DNA of 24,693 nucleotides from Thermoleophilia bacterium. Lineage in GTDB: Bacteria; Actinomycetota; Thermoleophilia; Gaiellales; JAICJC01. The DNA lies in the NCBI GenBank assembly GCA_025928435.1, contig JAICJM010000042.1:1-24693 (forward strand), written 5' to 3'. This document shows, piece after piece, positions 16,288 to 23,542 of the stretch (positions are counted from its first letter, which is position 1; each line of letters starts with the position of its first letter). The notes beneath the pieces were generated by a model, which was not told where the DNA came from, did not search any database, and saw only the letters and a list, made by a program, of their open reading frames with translations. A program made the translations under genes and the position numbers.

Positions 16288-17795
16288 CCGGAGCTCGTCC
16301 CCGTCCAGGAGAAGCGGGTCACGTTCCGATCGGCGGAGATGACACCGCTGCGCGCACCCCGGCGCACGAGCGTCACCGTGGTCCCGATCCGGCGGGCCAC
16401 CTCGCGGCGCGTGCTGCCGATGCCGCGCAGCTCGTAGTCCGCCGGAACGCCGGTCAGGACGTGGGACGCGCTGGCGGCCGCCTCGACGACCGCGTCGGCG
16501 CCGCGCGGGATCAGCAGCGGCTCGGCGATCAGGCCGCCGATCTGCTGCACGATGAGCGAGGCGGCCGCGAGCAGCCGGCTGGCGTCGCCCTCGTCGCCGC
16601 CCGAGGGCGCGTTGCTCCCGGTGAGGACGAGTGAGGCGCCGGTCGACGCGGCGATGGTGGTCGCCAGCTCGAGCGCCGCCCAGTCGTGCTCCGTGCCGGC
16701 GAACGGCACCATCACGGGCCCCTGCGGGCTCGCGCTGGGGCGGGCCAGGTGGAGGGCGACGTCGCACGGGGCGGAGCGCAGGATGCCGGTCGCGAGCTCG
16801 TCGCCGCCCTCGTGGACGAGGCCCGCGGCCCCGGCGACCACGAGGCCGACCTCCTGCCGCAGCGCCAGCTTCTCGACGGCGGCGCCGGCGTCGGCCGCGC
16901 GGAACGCGGCGACCCGGCTCGTCACGCCCGTCCCGGCCAGCCCCTCACGGAACCCGGCCAGCATCCGTGTCGCGGGCAGGACGTCCTCCTGGTCGTCGAC
17001 GACGGAGGTGAGGATCATGCCCCGGGCGTGGTCGCGGCGCGCCGCCGCCTGGGCGAAGGCGAGCAGGCCCTCGACCCCCTCGGCCGACTCGGACACGATC
17101 AGGATCTCGCGGCCGCCGTGCTCGTGGGGCGGCTGCGGCGGGCGCTGCGCCTCGGCGACACGCAGGCCGAGCGTCTCGTGGGCGCCGCGGAACGGCTCGG
17201 CCGAGACGACGTCGTGCGCCGGAACGACGTCCTCGGCGCCGGGAAGCGCCAGCCGGAAGACGCGCGTCGTGCCCGGGAAGTCCTTCAGCTCGACGTCGCC
17301 CTTCTCGACCAGCGCGGCCTCGCGGGGCAGCTGCTCCTGGACGAGCGAGGCGGCCAGATCGGACAGCACCACCTCGCCGCCGCGGGCGGTCGCGCACAGG
17401 CGCGCCGTGCGGTGCACGTCGAGGCCGTAGTAGCGGCGGTCGGCCAGCTCCGGCTCGCCCGTGTGGATCGCGATCCGGATCCGCACCCGGACGCCCTCCG
17501 GCCAGTCGTGCTCGGCGATCGCGTTCTGGACCGCCGCGGCGAACGCGACCGCGCTCCCCGCACGGCCGAAGACGCAGAAGAAGGCGTCGCCCTGGGTGTC
17601 GATCTCCCAGCCGCCGTGCTGGTGGAGGGCGTTGCGGATCAAACGGCCGTGCGCGCCGATCATCTCCCCGTAGCGGCCGCGCAGGCGGCGCAGCAGGGTC
17701 GTCGACCCCTCGATGTCGGTGAAGACGAAGGTGACGGTGCCCTCGGGGAGCGGCCGCCGGTTGTGCACGGTCGTGATCTGCGTGTTGTCAGACAT
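16284..17795 (-). CDS. Class III nucleotide cyclase fused to two USP-like lobes
   Basis: A 503-residue soluble protein. Residues 20-185 are a class III adenylate/guanylate cyclase domain: [14 protein letters not shown] with metal Asp D27, [11 protein letters not shown] with metal Asp D70, IRIAIHTGE, and [13 protein letters not shown] with the transition-state Arg R132. The usual purine-selecting Lys before the second Asp is replaced (IDTQGD), and the usual Asn is His129, as in many actinobacterial homologues, so nucleotide specificity is open. Residues 228-352 and 359-479 resemble two universal-stress-protein-like alpha/beta lobes (REILIVSES..., then [20 protein letters not shown]). A short tail includes VTRFSWT. 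USP folds can bind ATP or cyclic nucleotides, so product sensing is possible (inference). I chose the ATG at 17795; a GTG at 17849 is an alternative. It follows the two kinase genes by 50 bp on the same strand. Confidence 0.82.
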   Translation of the reverse strand: MSDNTQITTVHNRRPLPEGTVTFVFTDIEGSTTLLRRLRGRYGEMIGAHGRLIRNALHQHGGWEIDTQGDAFFCVFGRAGSAVAFAAAVQNAIAEHDWPEGVRVRIRIAIHTGEPELADRRYYGLDVHRTARLCATARGGEVVLSDLAASLVQEQLPREAALVEKGDVELKDFPGTTRVFRLALPGAEDVVPAHDVVSAEPFRGAHETLGLRVAEAQRPPQPPHEHGGREILIVSESAEGVEGLLAFAQAAARRDHARGMILTSVVDDQEDVLPATRMLAGFREGLAGTGVTSRVAAFRAADAGAAVEKLALRQEVGLVVAGAAGLVHEGGDELATGILRSAPCDVALHLARPSASPQGPVMVPFAGTEHDWAALELATTIAASTGASLVLTGSNAPSGGDEGDASRLLAAASLIVQQIGGLIAEPLLIPRGADAVVEAAASASHVLTGVPADYELRGIGSTRREVARRIGTTVTLVRRGARSGVISADRNVTRFSWTGTSSG

Positions 17796-17845
17796 CTTTG
17801 GAAAGTGTGGCAGAAGCGCGCCGAATATGCACCCGGCGGGAGCGG

Positions 17846-18688
17846 TCACACCCTTTCGCCGTAGTGGTGGTCGACGATCCGCAGCATCCCGGCGTAGGCG
17901 CCGGCGAGGTGCGGGCGGCGGGAAGGCTCCTTCTCAAGCCCGCGCAGGAGCGCGCGGTCGAGCTCGTCCGAGACGCCGGGGACGTGGCGGTGCAGCCCGG
18001 CGGGCGCGTCGTTCAGGTGGGCGTACCCGATCTCGAACATCGACCGGGAGCTGAACGGCGGCGCCCCGGCCAGGCACTCGTAGACCAGGCATGCGAACGC
18101 GTAGACGTCGGACGCCGGCGTCGCCGGGTCGCCCCGGATCAGCTCCGGCGCGAGGTAATCGAGCGTGCCCACCATGAGGCCGGTGCGGGTGAGGACGGTG
18201 TAACCGGCGCCCTTGGCGACCCCGAAGTCGGACAGCATGGGGGCGCCGTCGTCGGTGAGCAGGATGTTGGACGACTTGATGTCGCGGTGCAGGAGGCCGC
18301 GTTCGTGGATGGCGTCGAGCGTCGAGCCCAGCCGCTCGACGATCGCGAGCGTCCGGTCGAGGGGAACGCGGCCCTCGGCCCGGACCACGGTCTTCAGCGT
18401 CCGCCGGCCCACGAACGGCATCGCCAGGTAGTGGTAGCCGTCGGCCTCGCCCGCGTCGACGATCGGCACCAGGCCGGGGTGGCCGACCTCGCTCGCCGCC
18501 CGCACCTCGTGCTGGAAGCGGCGGCGGTAGCCGTCGTTCTGGGCCAGCTCGGGCCGCAGCAGCTTCAGGGCGATCGCCTGCGGGGCGCCGTCCTGCGTGC
18601 ACTCGTACACGACTCCCATGCCGCCCTCGCCGATCCGGCGGACGAGTGTGTAGGGGCCGATCCGCGCGCCCAGCCCGAGCTCGGTCAC
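17846..18688 (-). CDS. Soluble PknB-type Ser/Thr protein kinase
   Basis: A 280-residue kinase that is almost entirely catalytic domain. The glycine-rich loop RIGEGGMGVVYE (18-29) is intact. The ATP-anchoring Lys is K42 (AIALKLL) and its partner Glu is E61. The catalytic loop is LHRDIKSSNIL (133-143), SDFGVAK has DFG Asp D154, and APE follows in LAPELIRGD. SDVYAFACLVYECLAGAPPF is the usual helix F region. No proline-rich linker, transmembrane segment or sensor domain follows, unlike most PknB-type receptor kinases. The GTG start overlaps the stop of the upstream receptor-like kinase (GTGA), so the pair is probably co-translated; cross-phosphorylation is plausible but inferred. There is a 50-bp gap to the cyclase gene. 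Confidence 0.92.
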   Translation of the reverse strand: MTELGLGARIGPYTLVRRIGEGGMGVVYECTQDGAPQAIALKLLRPELAQNDGYRRRFQHEVRAASEVGHPGLVPIVDAGEADGYHYLAMPFVGRRTLKTVVRAEGRVPLDRTLAIVERLGSTLDAIHERGLLHRDIKSSNILLTDDGAPMLSDFGVAKGAGYTVLTRTGLMVGTLDYLAPELIRGDPATPASDVYAFACLVYECLAGAPPFSSRSMFEIGYAHLNDAPAGLHRHVPGVSDELDRALLRGLEKEPSRRPHLAGAYAGMLRIVDHHYGERV

Positions 18689-20565
18689 GCCGTGAGCGGC
18701 GGCAGAGGCGAGCTGTCGAGCGACTTGCCGATGGGCGTGCGGAGGGTGCTCGTGAAGCGCCAGAAGTCGCGCAGGTCGCTCGGGAGGGTGCCGCTGTTCG
18801 AGGTGGTCGCCACGACGAGCGTGTCGTAGTGATCGGGCTGGACCTGGCCGTTGTTGCGCATGTGCGTCCAGACCATGAGCGGCGCGGGAGCCGCGTTGTA
18901 GCAGGCCCGGAAGCCGGCCAGGGCGGGGGGCGCGGGCGGGTTGGCGGGATGCCGCCACTTCACCGGCCCGCCGGAGAACACCTTGCCGGCGCCCGCCGCG
19001 CACGCGCTCGGCGACCGGACCCATTTCCCGGTCGACTTCCACGCCCGCAGGATCGAGGTGAACTGGCGTATCAGCGTCGTGGTGTCGGGGTAGAGCAGCA
19101 CCTCGTACGTGATGGTCGGGAACTGCGCCGCCGGGGCGTGGCAGCGCACCATCTCGATGGCCTGGACGCTGATCGACGCCGGCACGCCGGGCAGCGTCGA
19201 GCGCGAGTCCTCGCACTGCCCGTGGCCGAGCACGCGCGGGTCCATCACGAGCTGGAGCGATCCGGAGTTCGCCGGGAAGCCGTTCGCGGCGCTCGTGACG
19301 TCCGTGGTTCCGGCGCCGGTTCCCGAACCGGCCTGGTCGGGCGTGTTGACGACGGTGGTGACCGGGCCGTTGTCGCGTGTCGCGAGGAAGGCGACGGTCG
19401 CGAGCGCCGCGCCCAGCACGAGGGCGACCGCCGCCACCAGCACGGACGTGAGCCACGACCGCTGCTGCTGCGGCCACGGCCGCTCCTGCCCCCAGGCGGG
19501 CTGCGACGGCGGTGGCGGGGGCGGGGCGGAGGCGGCCGGCGCAGCCGTCGACTCTGGAGGGGTCTGCCAGGCGGGGTACGACGGCGGGGGCGTGGCGGCC
19601 GGCGGGGGTGTCGACGGCGGGGGTGTCGACGGCGGCGGGGTGGACGGAGACGGCGGCGGGGTCGGCTGCGGCGACAGGTCCGAGATCACGGTCGCGACCC
19701 GGATCGGGCGGCTGTCCGCGAGCCCGAACGCCTCGGCCGCGGCGTCCATCATCGCGCGGCAGCTGGGGTAGCGGTCGTCCGGGTTCTTCGCGGTCGCGCG
19801 GGCGATGACGTGGTCGATCGCCTCGGGCAGGTCGGGCCGCAGGGCGCTCGGGCGCGGCGTCGCGTCGTGCTGGTGGGAGTAGACGATCGCCTGCTCGTAC
19901 TCCTTCACGAACGGGACGCTGCCGACGAGGCATTCGTACAGGACGCAGCCGAGCGAGTAGATGTCGGCCCGGGCGTCGACGTGGCCGCCGGCGATCTGCT
20001 CCGGCGCGATGTAGTCGACCGTGCCGACGAACTGCCCGGTGGAGGTCAGCCCGGTGTGGGTGAGCGCCCGCTTCGTGATGCCGAAGTCGGACAGGTAGAC
20101 GTGGTCGGGATCCTGGTCCTCGCCGCGCTCGACGAGGATGTTCCCCGGCTTCACGTCGCGGTGGACGAGGTTCTGGCGGTGCGCGGCGTCCAGGCCCCGG
20201 CCGGCCTGGCCGAGGAGCAGCACGGCCTGGTCGGCGGAGAGCCGGCCGCGCTCCCTCAGGATCGCGCGCAGGTCGGCGCCGGCCACGTAGAGCATGGCGA
20301 TGTAGAGCAGGCCGTCGCTGGGGCCGGCGTCGTAGATCGGGATGACGTTGGGGTGGCGGACGCCGGCGGCCATCCGCGACTCGCTCACGAACCGCTCGCG
20401 GAAGCGGTCGTTCGTGGCCAGGTCGGGCGCGAGCACCTTGAGCGCGATGGCGTGGCCCAGGCGGGGGTGCTCGGCCGTGTAGACGACGCTCATGTTCGTC
20501 CGGCTGATGACCGCGTTCAGGCGGTAGCCCGCGAACTCGGTGCCGACCATGGGCTCGGTGGGCAT
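18685..20565 (-). CDS. Receptor-like Ser/Thr kinase with glycine-free P-loop
   Basis: A 626-residue protein. The kinase domain (about 12-283) has K43 (AIALKVLAP), E62, HRDVKPGNIL (135-144), LSDFGITK (D160) and APEQ (187-190), so the catalytic core is complete. The nucleotide loop, however, reads VISRTNMSVVY (19-29) and lacks all glycines of GxGxxG. A Pro-rich linker (297-355) with STPPP repeats precedes one membrane helix (about 371-395, VLVAAVALVLGAALATVAFL). The outer domain (396-626) contains four Cys at 451, 475, 522 and 555, consistent with two disulfides, and matches no sensor domain I know (no PASTA repeats). I chose ATG 20565 with GAGG 7 bases upstream; ATG 20550 is possible. It is the first gene of the kinase-kinase-cyclase series and divergent from the FHA gene. 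Confidence 0.92.
   Translation of the reverse strand: MPTEPMVGTEFAGYRLNAVISRTNMSVVYTAEHPRLGHAIALKVLAPDLATNDRFRERFVSESRMAAGVRHPNVIPIYDAGPSDGLLYIAMLYVAGADLRAILRERGRLSADQAVLLLGQAGRGLDAAHRQNLVHRDVKPGNILVERGEDQDPDHVYLSDFGITKRALTHTGLTSTGQFVGTVDYIAPEQIAGGHVDARADIYSLGCVLYECLVGSVPFVKEYEQAIVYSHQHDATPRPSALRPDLPEAIDHVIARATAKNPDDRYPSCRAMMDAAAEAFGLADSRPIRVATVISDLSPQPTPPPSPSTPPPSTPPPSTPPPAATPPPSYPAWQTPPESTAAPAASAPPPPPPSQPAWGQERPWPQQQRSWLTSVLVAAVALVLGAALATVAFLATRDNGPVTTVVNTPDQAGSGTGAGTTDVTSAANGFPANSGSLQLVMDPRVLGHGQCEDSRSTLPGVPASISVQAIEMVRCHAPAAQFPTITYEVLLYPDTTTLIRQFTSILRAWKSTGKWVRSPSACAAGAGKVFSGGPVKWRHPANPPAPPALAGFRACYNAAPAPLMVWTHMRNNGQVQPDHYDTLVVATTSNSGTLPSDLRDFWRFTSTLRTPIGKSLDSSPLPPLTA
19601..19645. repeat. 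15-bp tandem repeat coding for STPPP units
   Basis: Two identical 15-bp units (19601-19615, 19616-19630; GGCGGGGGTGTCGAC) and one diverged third copy (19631-19645) in the proline-rich linker of the receptor-like kinase. In frame, they encode repeated Ser-Thr-Pro-Pro-Pro on the minus strand. Length variation by slippage would alter only linker length. Confidence 0.75.
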
Positions 20566-20663
20566 CAGGCTGCCTCGCGTCCCGCGCACGTCGACCCGCA
20601 CCCGATTGAGTGCGCAACTACCGCCACTGCGTCCAACCTCCCGTCTCACCGGACGGCACACGC

Positions 20664-20682
20664 GCCGGGAAATCTTCCCGGC
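20664..20682. promoter_or_regulatory. Palindrome in the kinase/FHA divergent gap
   Basis: GCCGGGAA (20664-20671) and TTCCCGGC (20675-20682) are perfect 8-bp arms around ATC, about 100 bp upstream of both the kinase gene (20565) and the FHA gene (20792). The position suits an operator controlling the divergent pair. A second repeat, AACCGC-GCGT-GCGGTT (20744-20759), lies nearer the FHA start. Nothing else is seen in the 226-bp gap. Confidence 0.45.
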
Positions 20683-20791
20683 AGGGGTCTCCGACGCCTC
20701 CCGCTAGGCGACCCCGATGCTGTCAGATCCCGGTATACGTTGCAACCGCGCGTGCGGTTTTCACGGCGGCCGCCGGGTACGATCGGCGCCT

Positions 20792-21079
20792 GTGAGCCTT
20801 GGACTGGTCATCGTCCGCGGCGCCCCGCCGGGAGCGCGCTTCGACCTGTGCGAGGACGCCATCATCGGCCGCGTCGACCTCGGCGTGATGCTTGACGACG
20901 ACGAGGTCAGCCGGTATCACGCGATCGTCCGGGTGCACGACGGCGGCGCGGACATCACCGACCTCGGCTCGACCAACGGCACGTACGTCGACGGGCACCG
21001 GCTGACCGGTCGCGTCGCGCTGGCGGAGGGCTCGATCATCCGCGTGGGGCAGACGGAGCTGCGGGTGGCCGGCGGCTGA
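20792..21079 (+). CDS. Single-domain FHA phosphothreonine-binding protein
   Basis: A 95-residue protein consisting of one forkhead-associated domain. The signature residues are present in order: IIGR (after residue 20), DDDEVSRYHAIVRV (Ser-Arg-x-His), and DLGSTNGTYVDGHRL (the STNGT/V loop), followed by a final strand IIRVGQTELRV. FHA domains bind phosphothreonine peptides, usually made by Ser/Thr kinases. Its divergent position beside two such kinases suggests it is their substrate or adaptor. I chose the GTG at 20792, directly before the first strand (SLGLVIVRGAPPGARF); no clear Shine-Dalgarno is seen. Confidence 0.88.
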   Translation: MSLGLVIVRGAPPGARFDLCEDAIIGRVDLGVMLDDDEVSRYHAIVRVHDGGADITDLGSTNGTYVDGHRLTGRVALAEGSIIRVGQTELRVAGG

Positions 21080-21136
21080 AACCGCCCTGCCGCGGCGCTC
21101 GTACCACTTCGTCACGAACCCCGAAAGGACTCCCCC

Positions 21137-21400
21137 ATGCATGCAGTCGTCGTCAATCTCACCATCACGAATCCCGACGCGGCCGGCCGGGCCTTGCACG
21201 AGCACCTGGTTCCCCGCGTCTCGCGCGCGCCCGGATTCGTCGCCGGGTACTGGACCGTCAAGGACGACAGCGCCCTCTCGATGTTCATGTTCGACTCCCG
21301 GGACGCCGCCCGTCGGATGAGCGAGCAGGCCGCCGCCGGAGTGCCCGATGGGGTCGTGCTCGAGAGGGTCGAGGTGCGGGAGGTGATCGCCCAGGCGTGA
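21137..21400 (+). CDS. Small ferredoxin-fold (ABM-like) protein
   Basis: An 87-residue protein with AAAGGA 8 bases before the ATG. The layout is beta (HAVVVNLTI), helix (NPDAAGRALHEHLVPRVSRAPG), beta (FVAGYWTVKDDSALSMFMFDS), helix (RDAARRMSEQAAAG), beta (VVLERVEVREVIA). This is the dimeric alpha/beta-barrel pattern of antibiotic biosynthesis monooxygenase-like and related proteins. No specific catalytic residues can be claimed, so function is unknown. Its stop overlaps the GTG of the YrdB-like gene, making a small operon. Confidence 0.75.
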   Translation: MHAVVVNLTITNPDAAGRALHEHLVPRVSRAPGFVAGYWTVKDDSALSMFMFDSRDAARRMSEQAAAGVPDGVVLERVEVREVIAQA

Positions 21401-21732
21401 CCGGGCTCAACCTGCTGGCCAAGTTCCTGCTCGAGCTGGGCGCGCTCGCGGCCATCGGGCTATGGGGCGCCTCGGTCGCCGACGGGCCCCTGGCCGTGGT
21501 GCTCGCGATCGGCCTGCCCGTCGTCACGGCGGTGCTCTGGGGCGCGTTCGCGGCGCCGAAGGCTCGGCATCGCCTGCCGCTGCGCCTGCGCGCGCCATTC
21601 GAGCTGGGCGTCTTCGCGCTCGCCGCGCTCGCGCTCTGGAGCGCCTGGTCGACGGCCTGGGGCGTGGCCTTCGCGGCGATCGCCGCCGTCAACGCGCTCC
21701 TTCTGACAGCCTTCCGTCAGTGGGAGGCGTGA
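21397..21732 (+). CDS. YrdB-like (DUF2568) four-helix membrane protein
   Basis: A 111-residue hydrophobic protein with about four transmembrane segments: NLLAKFLLELGALAAIGLWG, PLAVVLAIGLPVVTAVLWGAF, FELGVFALAALALWSAW and VAFAAIAAVNALLL. The loop APKARHRLP between helices 2 and 3 and the LLAKFLLEL start match YrdB/DUF2568 proteins, whose function is unknown. The GTG start overlaps the previous stop (GTGA). The next gene starts 7 bp after its stop, so the three small genes 21137-22282 likely form one transcript. Confidence 0.8.
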   Translation: MTGLNLLAKFLLELGALAAIGLWGASVADGPLAVVLAIGLPVVTAVLWGAFAAPKARHRLPLRLRAPFELGVFALAALALWSAWSTAWGVAFAAIAAVNALLLTAFRQWEA

Positions 21733-21739
21733 AAACCCG

Positions 21740-22282
21740 GTGAGCGCGACCAGGTGGCAGACGGCGCTCGGCGCGACGGCGCTGGTGCTCTACGTCGGGA
21801 CGATCTGGCTCGCGAACTACCTCGTCGAGCACGTCGGCTTCGTCTCCGTGGGGTTCGGCCTGCAGGCGCCGGCGGGCGTCTACTGCGCCGGGGCGGCCCT
21901 CGTGCTCCGGAACGTCGTCCAGCGCCTGATGGGCCGCCCCGTCTCGGTGGCCGCGATCGTCGTCGGGGCGGGCCTGTCCTACTGGATCAGCCCCAGCCTG
22001 GCGGCGGCGAGCGCCGCGGCGTTCCTGTTCTCGGAGACGGCGGACTTCCTCGTCTACACGCCCCTCACCCGCCGCGGCTGGACGATCGCCTCCACGTGCG
22101 GGGCGGTCGTCGGCGCGGCGATCGACAGCGTGATCTTCCTGCAACTCGCCTTCCACGACCTCTCGTTCTGGAAGGGGCAGTTCGTCGGGAAGCTCGAGAT
22201 GGCGCTCGTCGCGATCGCGCTGTGGGCACTCGTCGAGCGCTGGGCCCGCGCGAACGGCGGCCGGATCCTGGTCGAGGTCTAG
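21740..22282 (+). CDS. VUT/YhhQ-family queuosine-precursor transporter
   Basis: A 180-residue membrane protein from a GTG, with five or six hydrophobic segments. It resembles the VUT family (COG1738, YhhQ-like): an early LYVGTIWLANYLVEHVGFV, the loop ALVLRNVVQRLMGR, the Ser/Glu-rich helix FLFSETADFLVYTPLTRRGW and the following helix GAVVGAAIDSVIFLQLAF. In E. coli YhhQ imports preQ0/preQ1, the precursors of queuosine. This copy is a little shorter than typical members. It is convergent with queF, both stop codons falling on one CTAG, and that neighbour uses preQ0, which strongly supports a precursor-uptake role. Confidence 0.82.
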   Translation: MSATRWQTALGATALVLYVGTIWLANYLVEHVGFVSVGFGLQAPAGVYCAGAALVLRNVVQRLMGRPVSVAAIVVGAGLSYWISPSLAAASAAAFLFSETADFLVYTPLTRRGWTIASTCGAVVGAAIDSVIFLQLAFHDLSFWKGQFVGKLEMALVAIALWALVERWARANGGRILVEV

Positions 22283-22671
22283 CGGGCCGCGTCGCGGTCG
22301 TACGAGCTCTGCGCCGAGATCGCGATGCCGCCGCGCGAGTTGAAGTTCACCGTCACCTCGAGCGAGCGCGGATCGAGCGCCGCAACGAAGTCGTCGCGGA
22401 TCGTCGTCGCCAGGTGCTCGTGGAAGATGCCCTCCTCGCGGAACGTCTCCAGGTAGAGCTTCACGCTCTTGCTCTCGACGATGCGCCCGGCCGGCACGTA
22501 GCCGATCGTGATCGTCGCCCAGTCGGGCTGGCCGGTGATCGGGCAGCGGCACGTGAACTCGGCGCAGTCGAGCGTGACCCGCAGCGCCGGATCGCCGGTC
22601 TCGAAGACCTCCAGCTGCCGGTCGGCCCGCGCCTCGGGATTGCCGAGCTTCGTCAGGGTGGTGGAGGCCAT
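22279..22671 (-). CDS. queF: NADPH-dependent preQ0 reductase QueF (unimodular type)
   Basis: A 130-residue protein of the short, single-domain QueF class. It reduces the nitrile of 7-cyano-7-deazaguanine (preQ0) to the amine preQ1 in the queuosine pathway. The nucleophilic Cys is C43 in CRCPITGQPDWA, with the catalytic Asp D50. The family motif ESKSVKLYL (66-74) binds NADPH, and GIFHEH supplies the substrate-binding His/Glu. SLEVTVNFNSRGGI is the closing strand. I chose the ATG at 22671, directly before ASTTLTKLG, since longer readings enter the divergent DUF899 gene's upstream region. No other queuosine genes (queC, D, E, tgt, queA) lie in the window, in line with preQ0 being imported by the convergent VUT transporter. 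Confidence 0.93.
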   Translation of the reverse strand: MASTTLTKLGNPEARADRQLEVFETGDPALRVTLDCAEFTCRCPITGQPDWATITIGYVPAGRIVESKSVKLYLETFREEGIFHEHLATTIRDDFVAALDPRSLEVTVNFNSRGGIAISAQSSYDRDAAR

Positions 22672-22734
22672 GGCGCTCCAGGATAGCCTTCGTTCGACGT
22701 CGAGCCAGGTGACCACGGACGGGGGAGGCACGAC

Positions 22735-23478
22735 ATGGCCGAGCACAGGGTCGGGACGCAGGAGGAGTGGCAGGCCGAGCGCGAGGCGCTGCTCCAGGAG
22801 GAGAAGGAGCTCACGCGCCGGGGCGACGAGCTGGCGGCGAAGCGCCGCGACCTGCCCTGGGTGCGGGTCGAGAAGGCGTACGAGTTCGAGACGGAGGACG
22901 GCAGGAAGACGCTCCCGGAGCTCTTCGACGGCCGGGGCCAGCTGATCGTCTACCACTTCATGTTCGGGCCGTCCTACGAGGCCGGCTGCCCGGTCTGCTC
23001 CTCGATCGCCGACACCCTCGCCCCGCAGGTCCCGCACCTCCGGGCGAAGGACACGGCCCTCCTGCTCGCGTCGCGCGGGCCGCTCGAGAAGCTGCTCGGA
23101 TACCGCAAGCGCATGGGCTGGGACATCGAGTGGGTCTCGACGGTCGGGGGCGACTTCAACCGCGACATCGGGTTCCTGCACACCGAGGAGGAGCTGAAGC
23201 CGTTCCTCGAGGGCGAGATCCCGGCGACGGTCGTCCAGAACGCGGACATGTGCGGGACGACCCCGGCGGGATATGTGGCCGAGGGGCCGGGTCTGAGCGT
23301 GTACGCGCTCGCCGACGGCGTCGTCCACCGGACGTACGTCTCGACCGCGCGCGGCCTCGAGCCGGCGATGGCCTACTACGGCCTGCTCGACCGAACCCCG
23401 AGCGGCCGCGACGAGGGCGGCACGAGACCCCACTGGATCCGCCGCCACGACGAGTACGCGGTGGGCCGCGCGCGATGA
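22735..23478 (+). CDS. DUF899 thioredoxin-fold protein, copy 1
   Basis: A 247-residue protein; GGGGGAGG precedes the ATG at 22735. The helical N-terminus (1-40, Glu/Arg-rich, likely coiled coil) leads to LPWVRVEKAYEFETEDG, LPELFDGRGQLIVYHFMFGP and a redox-like CPVC in EAGCPVCSS. YRKRMGWDIEWVSTVGGDFNRDIGF follows, and the protein ends HWIRRHDEY. This is the DUF899 family, thioredoxin-like proteins of unknown function. The CxxC suggests redox chemistry, but that is unproven. The middle (about 150-190) includes VVQNADMCGTTPAGY and differs from copy 2. Divergent from queF. Confidence 0.88.
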   Translation: MAEHRVGTQEEWQAEREALLQEEKELTRRGDELAAKRRDLPWVRVEKAYEFETEDGRKTLPELFDGRGQLIVYHFMFGPSYEAGCPVCSSIADTLAPQVPHLRAKDTALLLASRGPLEKLLGYRKRMGWDIEWVSTVGGDFNRDIGFLHTEEELKPFLEGEIPATVVQNADMCGTTPAGYVAEGPGLSVYALADGVVHRTYVSTARGLEPAMAYYGLLDRTPSGRDEGGTRPHWIRRHDEYAVGRAR

Positions 23479-23542
23479 GTTCCCGGGCCGGCGCCGGTCT
23501 CATCGTCTGAAACGCATTTCAGTCCGACAGAGAGGGAACCCG

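Noticed and set aside
19601..19645. Direct repeats as a possible CRISPR or integration site
   Set aside because: They are in-frame 15-bp codon repeats without spacers, inside a Pro-rich linker.
18646..20895. Plus-strand open frame of about 750 codons opposite the receptor kinase
   Set aside because: Low-complexity Arg/Gly/Val content and no family signals. The kinase on the minus strand explains the region.
22672..23448. N-terminal extension of QueF into the DUF899 region
   Set aside because: QueF of the short class is complete from 22671; the extension is antisense to DUF899 copy 1.
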